A stretch of DNA of 15,495 nucleotides, taken from contig DATEKH010000287.1 in the NCBI GenBank assembly GCA_035277525.1, positions 1 to 15,495 of the forward strand, read 5' to 3'. This document shows, one piece after another, positions 7,214 to 13,819 of the stretch. Source of the stretch: CAIKMD01 sp035277525 (GTDB taxonomy: Bacteria; Pseudomonadota; Alphaproteobacteria; ATCC43930; CGMCC-115725). The notes beneath the pieces are model-generated. The model made no database searches, was not told the origin of the DNA, and saw only the letters and a list, made by a program, of their open reading frames with translations. The translations under genes were made by a program, and so were the position numbers. Every line of letters begins with the position of its first letter. Within the stretch, counting starts at the first letter, position 1.

Positions 7214-8449
7214 CTACGCCGAGACCCGCGCGGCGAGGCGCTTGGTCTTAAGCTCCGAGATCACCGGCTCGAGATTGAAGAGGCGGCGCGCATTGCCGCC
7301 CAGGATGCTGCGCTTGGCGTGCTCGGACAAGAACGGCAGATCGTAGATCGTCGAGGGCAGGTCCATGTCCCAATGCGGGTAGTCCGATGAATAGCAAAGC
7401 TGCGTCTCGGCGTTGATCATCTTGAAGGTCAGCTCCAAGGCTTCCCTGTTGTTCACCATCTCCATGGGCTGCGTCGAGTAATACATCTCGCGCATGTAAT
7501 CCGACGGCCGGCGCTTTAGGAGCGGCACCTCCGACGAGCGCATCATCCATTCATTGTCGAGGCGCTGCATCAGGAAGGGAACCCAGGCGAGGCCGCTTTC
7601 GACCCAGCAGGTTTTGAGCTTGGGGAAGCGCTCGGGCAACCCGTTCACCAGCCAGTTGGTCATGTGCAGGATGTTGAACCAGGTGAAGCCCAGCGAATGC
7701 ACCGCCATGAAGCGGTTGCACAGCTCGAGGCTCTTATCGCCGCCCCAGGCATAGGCGCCGTGGAACACGAGCGGCAGCCCCGCCTCTTCGAGGAGCGCGT
7801 AGGTCTTCATATAGGCGTTGTCGTAGACCGCCTTGTAGCGCGGCGAGACGATGGTGAAGCCGATAACGCCCTTCTTGCCGGCAAAGTCCTTGACCATCTT
7901 ATAGGTCGCTTCGGGATCGTTCAGCGGCAAATAGAGCGTCGAGCAGATGCGCGGCTCCTGCGTCAGCACGGTCTCGCACAGCCAGCGGTTATAGGCGCGG
8001 GCCATCGCGTTCTCGACATCGTGCCGCGGCGTCAGGCCGAGGGTGAGCATCGGCGTCGGGAACAAACAGACGATGTCGATGCCGATCGCGTCCATCCAGC
8101 GCTTGGTCAAGGTGACGTCGCGATGCGGCGAGGGCGGCGTCTTCTCATTGGGATTGCCGCCCGTGCGCCGCGTCACGCGGCCGAGCAGATTCTGATAGCC
8201 GCCGCCCGCGGTCGCCGAGGTGATGCCGCCGACGCCGTACCCTTGGTACTTCGCCTGATCGCGCATCACCGGATCGTCGATGTATTCGCAAATCTGGGCG
8301 AAGGAGGCGGTCTCGAAATGATGGCCGTCGACATCGACGATGAGAAAATCCTCGTAATGGCGCTGGATCGCCTGCTCGCTCGCATGGGCGAGGAGCGTCT
8401 TGGTGTCGATTTCGGCGATCGAGAGATCGCGGAAGCTGACCGTGTCCAT
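7214..8449 (-). CDS. Amidohydrolase family protein, copy 2
   Basis: A 411-residue protein collinear with copies 1 and 3. ATG 8449 has GGAGG about eleven bases upstream and lies 29 bases after the stop of copy 3, so the two are almost certainly co-transcribed. Predicted metal ligands are D41 and H43 (VDVDGHHFE), H230 (VFHGAY) and D356 (SSDYPHWD). A two- to three-residue insertion near 80-105 (SATAGGGYQN, RRTGGNPNEK) sets it apart from its neighbours and lies in a loop where substrate specificity could differ. The C-terminal third is nearly identical to the other copies, while the middle is more divergent. This suggests retained fold and catalysis with altered substrate contacts, but the reaction is not known. 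Confidence 0.9.
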   Translation of the reverse strand: MDTVSFRDLSIAEIDTKTLLAHASEQAIQRHYEDFLIVDVDGHHFETASFAQICEYIDDPVMRDQAKYQGYGVGGITSATAGGGYQNLLGRVTRRTGGNPNEKTPPSPHRDVTLTKRWMDAIGIDIVCLFPTPMLTLGLTPRHDVENAMARAYNRWLCETVLTQEPRICSTLYLPLNDPEATYKMVKDFAGKKGVIGFTIVSPRYKAVYDNAYMKTYALLEEAGLPLVFHGAYAWGGDKSLELCNRFMAVHSLGFTWFNILHMTNWLVNGLPERFPKLKTCWVESGLAWVPFLMQRLDNEWMMRSSEVPLLKRRPSDYMREMYYSTQPMEMVNNREALELTFKMINAETQLCYSSDYPHWDMDLPSTIYDLPFLSEHAKRSILGGNARRLFNLEPVISELKTKRLAARVSA

Positions 8450-8478
8450 GGCTTAAGTTTCCTCCGTTCGCGTTCGCT

Positions 8479-9714
8479 TCAGCCGGCCGGCGCGGCGCCG
8501 CGCGCGGCCAGGCGCTTGATCTTGGCTTCGGACATGACGGGATCGAGCTTGAAGACGCGCTTGGCGTTGCCGCCCAAGATGTTGCGCTTGCCCGTCTCGC
8601 TCAGGAACGGCAGATCATAGATCGTCGAGGGCAGGTCCATGTCCCAATGCGGATAATCCGACGCATACATCAGCTGCGTCTCGGCGTTGATCATCTTGAA
8701 GGTGAGCTGGAGCGCCTCTTTGTTGTGCACCATCTCCATCGGCTGCGTCGAGTAATACATCTCGCGCATATAGTCCGATGGGCGGCGCTTTAGGAGCGGC
8801 ACCTCCGAGGAGCGCATCATCCACTCATTGTCGAGCCGCTGCATCAGGAACGGCACCCAGGCGAGGCCGCTTTCGATCCAGATGGTCTTGAGCTTGGGGA
8901 AGCGCTCGGGCATGCCGTTCACGAGCCAATTGGTGCAGTGCAGGATGTTGAACCAGGAGAAGCCCAGCGCATGCACGGCCAGGAAGCGGTTGCACAGCGA
9001 GATACTCTTGTCCGCGCCCCAGGCGAAGGCGCCGTGATAGACGAGCGGCAGGCCCATCTCCTCGATCAGGGCGTAGGTCTTCACATAGGCGTTGTCGTAG
9101 GTCGCCTTGTAATGCGGCGAGCAGATAGTGAAACCGATCACGCCTTTCCTGTCGCCGAAATCCTTGACCATCTTATAGGTCGCCTCGGGATCGTTGATCG
9201 GCAAATAGAGCGAGGATTTGATGCGCGGCTCTTCCGCCAGCACCGTCTCGCAGAGCCAGCGGTTATAGGCGCGTGCCAAAGCCACTTCGACCTCGGGCCG
9301 GGGCGTCAGGCCGAGGCTCAACATCGGGGTTGGGAAAAGACAGATCTGATCGATGCCGATCGCATCCATCCAGCGCTTGGTCATCGTCACGTCGCGATGC
9401 GCGCCGGCGGGATATTTCTCCTTGCCGCGCCCGGCATAGCGCGTGACGCGCGGCCCCAGGGATTGATAGCCGCCATTGGCCGAGGTGATGCCGCCGCCGC
9501 CGAAGCCCTGATACTTCGCCTGATCGCGCATCACCGGATCTTCGATGTATTCGCACATCTGGGCGTAGGAATAGGTCTCGTAATGATGCCCATCGATGTC
9601 GGCGATGAAGAAATCCTCGTAGCGGCGCTGGATCGCCTGCTGGGTCGCGTGATCGAGCAAGGTCGTGGTGTCGAATTCTTCAACCGACAAATCGCGAAAG
9701 CTGACGGTGTCCAT
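8479..9714 (-). CDS. Amidohydrolase family protein, copy 3 (first of the tandem run)
   Basis: A 411-residue protein. ATG 9714 is chosen because it opens with the MDTVSFRDLSVEEF leader common to all copies and has GAGGAG seven bases upstream; the 29-codon extension further upstream is Arg-rich and unlike protein. Metal-site candidates are D41-x-H43 (IADIDGHHYE), H227 (VYHGAF) and D353 (ASDYPHWD). Residues about 295-322 are the same in all three copies. It begins 20 bases after the small uncharacterised gene, so it belongs to the Rieske operon. The C-terminus (RLAARGAAPAG) is a divergent tail. Alternative readings within the superfamily are a hydrolase, a decarboxylase or a hydratase. Confidence 0.9.
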   Translation of the reverse strand: MDTVSFRDLSVEEFDTTTLLDHATQQAIQRRYEDFFIADIDGHHYETYSYAQMCEYIEDPVMRDQAKYQGFGGGGITSANGGYQSLGPRVTRYAGRGKEKYPAGAHRDVTMTKRWMDAIGIDQICLFPTPMLSLGLTPRPEVEVALARAYNRWLCETVLAEEPRIKSSLYLPINDPEATYKMVKDFGDRKGVIGFTICSPHYKATYDNAYVKTYALIEEMGLPLVYHGAFAWGADKSISLCNRFLAVHALGFSWFNILHCTNWLVNGMPERFPKLKTIWIESGLAWVPFLMQRLDNEWMMRSSEVPLLKRRPSDYMREMYYSTQPMEMVHNKEALQLTFKMINAETQLMYASDYPHWDMDLPSTIYDLPFLSETGKRNILGGNAKRVFKLDPVMSEAKIKRLAARGAAPAG

Positions 9715-9734
9715 TCGATCGCTCCTCGGGAGGG

Positions 9735-10082
9735 TTAACCGCCGGCGCCGTTCTCGGCGTCTTCGGGCACGCGCTTGCCAACATTCGACCAGGACTGCCA
9801 CAGGGCGAGATCGAAGAGCGGGACGTTCACGCCTTCGAGCATCGCCGTGGCGCTGATCATCACGTCGCTCGCCGTGATGCCGCTGTTGCGCGCGAAAGGC
9901 CGCGGCGGGTTGCCGAGCTGCGCCTTGGCCGCGTAAAGCCGCACCACGCTCGCAAACAACTGTCCCAGGGAATCGTCCGGGACCTCGCTCAGCTGGTCGG
10001 TTTCGATGGTTTCGGCGAAGGCCGCGGCGATGTCGCTCGCCAGCTCCGTCAGCCTCGCCTTGCGATCGTCAGACGTCGACAT
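9735..10082 (-). CDS. Small uncharacterised protein coupled to the Rieske gene
   Basis: A 115-residue protein I do not recognise. ATG 10082 lies inside the end of the Rieske gene, giving a 14-base overlap (Rieske stop at 10069-10071), which indicates translational coupling. The chain looks helical, acidic at the N-terminus (MSTSDDRKARLTELASDIAA) and amphipathic in the middle. It has a hydrophobic and aromatic C-terminal half: ASDVMISATAMLEGVNVPLF, then DLALWQSW. There are no cysteine pairs, no signal peptide and no clear membrane span. The position between a Rieske ferredoxin and an amidohydrolase suggests an accessory or scaffold subunit of the same enzyme system, which is inference only. 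Reading the frame upstream to 10247 gives Ser/Thr-rich shadow sequence and is rejected. Confidence 0.75.
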   Translation of the reverse strand: MSTSDDRKARLTELASDIAAAFAETIETDQLSEVPDDSLGQLFASVVRLYAAKAQLGNPPRPFARNSGITASDVMISATAMLEGVNVPLFDLALWQSWSNVGKRVPEDAENGAGG

Positions 10083-10434
10083 AAACCGCGCCATCCTTGG
10101 CGATGACGTTGAATTTCTGCAGCCGGATGCGCTTGTCGCAGACATTGACGCCGGTTTCGAGATGGTACTCGTAAGCGTGCCACGGGCAGACGATGTGCAT
10201 ATCGTTGCGGTCGTAATCCTGGTGCAGGAAGGTTTTGTCGGGCGCAATCACGTCGAGCACGGCCGGCATGCGGATGCCCTCGCAGACCGGGCCGCCCTGA
10301 TGCGGGCAGTGATTGCGATAGGCGTAATATTTCCCGCCATGGCGGATCACGCCGACCTCGACCGCGCCGGCCTGAACCACCCGGACCCCGCCCTCGGCGA
10401 TCTCTCCATCCTTGCAAACCAACACTTCTGCCAT
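10069..10434 (-). CDS. Rieske [2Fe-2S] ferredoxin-like protein
   Basis: A 121-residue single-domain protein. The cluster ligands are clear: C43-P-H45 in NHCPHQGGP and C83-P-W-H86 in IVCPWHAYEY. The 37 residues between H45 and C83 exceed the 15-17 usual in small Rieske ferredoxins, so an insertion (roughly VCEGIRMPAVLDVIAPDK and on to HQDYDRND) extends the cluster-binding loop. ATG 10434, with GGGAG eight bases upstream, is preferred to ATG 10449, whose site would be too close. There is no signal peptide, so it should be cytosolic and pass electrons to an oxygenase or another redox enzyme. No ferredoxin reductase or Rieske oxygenase alpha subunit is in the window. A promoter-like sequence precedes it, and it heads the run of small gene and amidohydrolases. 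Confidence 0.92.
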   Translation of the reverse strand: MAEVLVCKDGEIAEGGVRVVQAGAVEVGVIRHGGKYYAYRNHCPHQGGPVCEGIRMPAVLDVIAPDKTFLHQDYDRNDMHIVCPWHAYEYHLETGVNVCDKRIRLQKFNVIAKDGAVYVDV

Positions 10435-10476
10435 TTTGCGCGCTCCCATTCCCTCTCGCGTTTACGGATTGGCCGA

Positions 10477-10505
10477 ATAATAACTTTTCACCCTGTGCTT
10501 GCCCA
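10477..10505 (-). promoter_or_regulatory. Sigma-70-like promoter candidate for the Rieske-amidohydrolase operon
   Basis: Read on the minus strand, TGGGCA (10505-10500), 17 bases and TATTAT (10482-10477) match the -35 and -10 consensus at 4/6 and 5/6. The stretch is an A+T-rich island in GC-rich DNA and would start a transcript about 35 bases before the Rieske ATG. It was assessed by eye only. Confidence 0.45.
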
Positions 10506-10630
10506 TAGGGATTGCAGGGGATTTCCCGGCGCTTTCCTGCATTGGGCCCATGCTTGAGGCGCAGCCCCGCGACCCAACCCCGCATCGGGACGCCGGCTCC
10601 CGCCATGGTGGTGCGCTGGCGATGCGCCGC

Positions 10631-11680
10631 TCAGTCGGTCATCACATAGGTGTTGAAGACGTGTCGTCCGGTGCGCGAGGGAAAGCCGCCGCGCACCGCA
10701 CCCGGCCGCTGATCCTGGTAGATCGTGGCCATGAGGGGGCTCAACGGCCGGCTGTTTGGGACCGCCAGCCACATCCGCAGCAGGTGGCGGCAGCGCTCGG
10801 GCTCGGGCCAATCCTCGAACGCGGTGCGGGCGTGGAAGCAGGTGTGATTATTGACAAGTTGAAGATCGCCCGGCTGGAACATCATCGAGAAGTTGAACTC
10901 CTCGCTATTGGCGAGGGTGTCGATCATGGCCCGTGCCTCGATCTGCGCCGGGGTGAAGCGCGGCACCTCGGGGAAGGCCTGGGCATTCTTGATCTGGCCG
11001 TCGATATAGCGGCAGGAGAAATACCCGTCGCATTCGCTGAAAATCGGCTGCTCGTAATAAGGCTTCTCGCCCGGCGGCTCTTGCTTGTTCCAGCTCCAGA
11101 AAAACGGCTCGTAGAGTACCTCGAGCAGATCGGGCCGTTGCCGCGCGATCTCGTTCCGGACCGCGACCGAGCTCGCGAGCTTGCTGAGGCCGCCGCTCTT
11201 CGCCGTGTGCAGCACGAAGAGGCCGGTTACATCGCAGCTATCGGTGTGAAAATTGAGCCGCTGGTTCGACTGGTAGCCCCGCCCGCCGGCGCTTGCCGTG
11301 ATGACGCCGAAATTCTTCACATCCCCCAGGAGATCGCCGACGCGGCTTTGCGAGCGCGCCGTGCCGAGATGCTTGCCCATTCCCCAATAGATGAGCCGCA
11401 GCTCGTCCTTGCTGTGGCGCTCGGTCGGAAAGCCGCGGAAAAGCTGGAGGCCGCAGCCATTTTCGAGCCGCTCGCGCGCCGTCGTGAAGAGTCGCGAGAC
11501 CCGGGGCAGCGGGAAATCCTCACGCTCCAGGGTCTCGAGCGTCTTGTCGCGCGCCGTCGCCGTGGCAAAAGCCTCTTCGATTTCGGCGATTTCGCCTTGC
11601 GACCAGTCATGGATCCACCCGCGCGATGCCGCGAGCTCCGGCCCGCGCCAGTCCGCCGGCCCCGGGATGAGTTTCGCCAC
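10631..11680 (-). CDS. TauD/TfdA-family Fe(II)/2-oxoglutarate-dependent dioxygenase
   Basis: A 349-residue protein. The start chosen is GTG 11680, eight bases after GGGAG, giving MAKLIPGPADWRGPEL, the usual opening of this subfamily; the longer frame upstream is not protein-like. The iron facial triad is visible: H145-x-D147 in LNFHTDSCDVTGL and the distal H283 in NNHTCFHARTAFED. R298 or R302 in CRHLLRMWLA would bind the 2-oxoglutarate carboxylate. The length is typical. Family members hydroxylate sulfonates, phenoxyacetates, betaines and related compounds, often releasing a leaving group; the substrate here is not evident. It is transcribed divergently from the three binding-protein genes across 172 bases and lies 196 bases upstream of the Rieske gene on the same strand, which has its own promoter candidate. 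Confidence 0.92.
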   Translation of the reverse strand: MAKLIPGPADWRGPELAASRGWIHDWSQGEIAEIEEAFATATARDKTLETLEREDFPLPRVSRLFTTARERLENGCGLQLFRGFPTERHSKDELRLIYWGMGKHLGTARSQSRVGDLLGDVKNFGVITASAGGRGYQSNQRLNFHTDSCDVTGLFVLHTAKSGGLSKLASSVAVRNEIARQRPDLLEVLYEPFFWSWNKQEPPGEKPYYEQPIFSECDGYFSCRYIDGQIKNAQAFPEVPRFTPAQIEARAMIDTLANSEEFNFSMMFQPGDLQLVNNHTCFHARTAFEDWPEPERCRHLLRMWLAVPNSRPLSPLMATIYQDQRPGAVRGGFPSRTGRHVFNTYVMTD

Positions 11681-11852
11681 GCGTTTTCTCCCTGTGGGGA
11701 ATTCGCAACCAGCTCGCCCAAAACCTACGCCGCGGCGGCGGCCGAGTCCATGCGAGTGGGATTGGCGCAGCGCGACCCCGAGCCGGGGCATCGCATCGAC
11801 TTGGCCAGCGCTTTCCCCTATCCTGTCGCCCTTCGCTCAAGGGGGAGGCAAA

Positions 11853-12827
11853 ATGAAAATGAATCGTTATGGCCGTCTAATTGCGAGCGCCGCCGCACTG
11901 CTGGGCGCCACTCTTGCCAGCCATCACGCGCAAGCGCTCGACAAGGTCCATGCCGGCAAGGCCGTTGCCGTCGCCTGGTCCTTCCTTCCGCTCGATGTCG
12001 GCGTGGCCGAGGGCATTTATGCCAAATACGGGCTTGACGTCGACATCACCGCGTTCGGCGGCGACGCCAAGCTGCAGCAGGGCCTCGCCTCGGGCAGCAC
12101 GGATTTCGGCCTGGGCAGCGGGCCGGGCATGGCCTTCGTCGCCAAAGGCGCGCCGGTGATCGCGGTCGCGGCTTTCGCCACCGAGCCGCGCAATCTTTCG
12201 GTCATCGTCGGCACGGACTCGCCGATCCACAAGGTTGCCGACCTTAAGGGCAAGCTCATCGGCGTGACGACCCAAGGCTCGCTGACCGACTGGCTGGTGC
12301 ACCGGCTTGCCGCCACCGAGGGCTGGGGCAAGAACGGCGTGCGCACCGCGGCGCTCGGACCTTTCGACTCGCAGCTTGCGGCGATGAAGACGCACCAGAT
12401 CGACGGCATGATGGTCGCGACCGAAGCCGGTTATCTGCTCGAGGAAAAGCACGAAGGCCGGATCATCGTCGGAATGGAGAAATATGCGCCGAAATTCCAC
12501 ACCCATGTGGTGTTCGCGCGCCGCGAACTGGTCGAGAAGAACCCCGATCTCGTCAACCGCTTCCTCAAAGGATTCTTCGCCTCGATCGCCTTCGAGAAGG
12601 CGAACAAGGAGAAGACCTCGGAGATCGCGGTCAAGGTGCTGCACGAGACGCCGACGGTCGCGAGCCGCACCTGGGATTATGAGATTTCGATGCTCGAGAC
12701 CGACGGGCATTTCGATGCGCAAGCCGTCGAAGTGTTGAAGGAATCCTGGCTCGAGCTCGGGATGCTCGACAAGAAGCCGAGCGACGATCAGCTCTTCACC
12801 ACCAAATTCCTGCCGGTGAAGCCGTAA
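11853..12827 (+). CDS. Periplasmic substrate-binding protein, tandem copy 1 (NMT1/SsuA-like)
   Basis: A 324-residue exported protein. ATG 11853 lies four bases after GGGGGAGG (11841-11848); a second ATG at 11859 has better spacing and is equally possible. Residues 1-28 form a Sec signal peptide ending SHHAQA. The mature part shows the type II periplasmic binding-protein pattern: AWSFLPLDVGVAEGIYAKYG, SGSTDFGLGSGPGMAFVAKG, EPRNLSVIVGTDSPIHKVAD, then GVTTQGSLTDWLVHRLAATE at the lobe 2 entry. It ends LFTTKFLPVKP, a tail shared by copies 2 and 3. Relatives feed ABC importers for pyrimidine precursors, sulfonates or aromatic acids. It is the first of three, with no importer genes in the window. 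Confidence 0.9.
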   Translation: MKMNRYGRLIASAAALLGATLASHHAQALDKVHAGKAVAVAWSFLPLDVGVAEGIYAKYGLDVDITAFGGDAKLQQGLASGSTDFGLGSGPGMAFVAKGAPVIAVAAFATEPRNLSVIVGTDSPIHKVADLKGKLIGVTTQGSLTDWLVHRLAATEGWGKNGVRTAALGPFDSQLAAMKTHQIDGMMVATEAGYLLEEKHEGRIIVGMEKYAPKFHTHVVFARRELVEKNPDLVNRFLKGFFASIAFEKANKEKTSEIAVKVLHETPTVASRTWDYEISMLETDGHFDAQAVEVLKESWLELGMLDKKPSDDQLFTTKFLPVKP

Positions 12828-12844
12828 GCGCGGACGACGCGGCG

Positions 12845-13819
12845 ATGGTGAGGCGGTTGGGTCCGAGGTTGGTCGCGGCGAGCGCCGCTTGCGCGTTGCT
12901 GCTCGCGGCGATCGGGCCGGCGCGAGCGGCCGACAAGCTCCATGTCGGCAAGGCGATCAACGTGCTCTGGATCTACACGGTCCTCGATATCGGGGTCGAT
13001 CAGGGCATTTTCAGCAAATATGGCCTCGATGTCGAGATTTCGGTGCTGCCGGGCGATGCGAAGTTCCAGCAGGCCCTGATCTCGAAAAGCATCGATATCG
13101 GGCTCGCCAGCGCGACCTCGATGGCGCTGTCGGTCAAGGGCTCGCCGGCGATCGCGGTCGCCGCATTTTCCGGCGCGCCGCGGAATTTCTCGGTCATCGT
13201 CGCCGCCGATTCCGATATCAAGGAGGTGAAGGACCTGAAGGGCAGGTTGCTGGCGAGCGCGACCGCGGGCTCGCTGCCGCAATGGCTGATGAAGCGCCTC
13301 GCGCTCAAAGAGGGCTGGGGCGTCAACGGCATCCGCATGACCGCGACTGGCGGTTTCGAGGCGAGCATGGCGGCGACGCTGACCCACGCGGTCGATGGCT
13401 TCATGGGCGCGACCGAGGCGGGCCTCAAGCTCGAGAAGGAGAAACGCGCGCGGATCGTCACCAACATGGAGAAATATGCGCCGCGCTTCATCACGCAGGT
13501 CGTCTCGACCCGCAAGGACTTCGTGGCCGAGCATCCCGAGCTGGTCGAGCGCTTCCTCAAGGGACTGTTCGCGACGATCGCGTACGTCAAGACTCACAAA
13601 GAGAAGACGACCGAAATCGCCACCCGCGTGCTGCATCAGGACAGGGATGTGATGGAGAAGACCTACGATCTCGAACTGCCGATGCTGTCGAGCGATGGCA
13701 CCTTCGATGGGCCGTCGATCGAGGTGCTCAAGGATTCCTATATCGAGATGGGAATACTCGAGAAGAAACCGGACGACGCCCAGCTCTTCACCACCAAGTT
13801 CCTGCCGGTGAAGCCATGA
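12845..13819 (+). CDS. Periplasmic substrate-binding protein, tandem copy 2
   Basis: A 324-residue paralog of the gene just upstream. It starts at ATG 12845, 17 bases after that gene's stop, with no convincing Shine-Dalgarno, so its translation may depend on the upstream gene. The signal peptide is residues 1-28 (MVRRLGPRLVAASAACALLL, then AAIGPARA). The ligand-side segments differ from copy 1: INVLWIYTVLDIGVDQGIFS in place of AVAWSFLPLDVG, and KSIDIGLASATSMALSVKGS in the following strand, so a different ligand is plausible. A 35-base stretch at 13781-13815 repeats 12789-12823 with one mismatch. Its stop overlaps the start of copy 3 as ATGA. Confidence 0.9.
   Translation: MVRRLGPRLVAASAACALLLAAIGPARAADKLHVGKAINVLWIYTVLDIGVDQGIFSKYGLDVEISVLPGDAKFQQALISKSIDIGLASATSMALSVKGSPAIAVAAFSGAPRNFSVIVAADSDIKEVKDLKGRLLASATAGSLPQWLMKRLALKEGWGVNGIRMTATGGFEASMAATLTHAVDGFMGATEAGLKLEKEKRARIVTNMEKYAPRFITQVVSTRKDFVAEHPELVERFLKGLFATIAYVKTHKEKTTEIATRVLHQDRDVMEKTYDLELPMLSSDGTFDGPSIEVLKDSYIEMGILEKKPDDAQLFTTKFLPVKP

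Noticed and set aside
11681..11852. Promoter or operator in the divergent region between the TauD gene and the binding proteins
   Set aside because: A divergent promoter pair is expected, but TTGGCC and TATCCT are only 12 bases apart and no sigma-54 spacing or clear palindrome fits, so no site is called.
10499..12037. Plus-strand open frame of 512 codons opposite the TauD gene
   Set aside because: Antisense to a dioxygenase with intact catalytic residues; no family-like motifs of its own.
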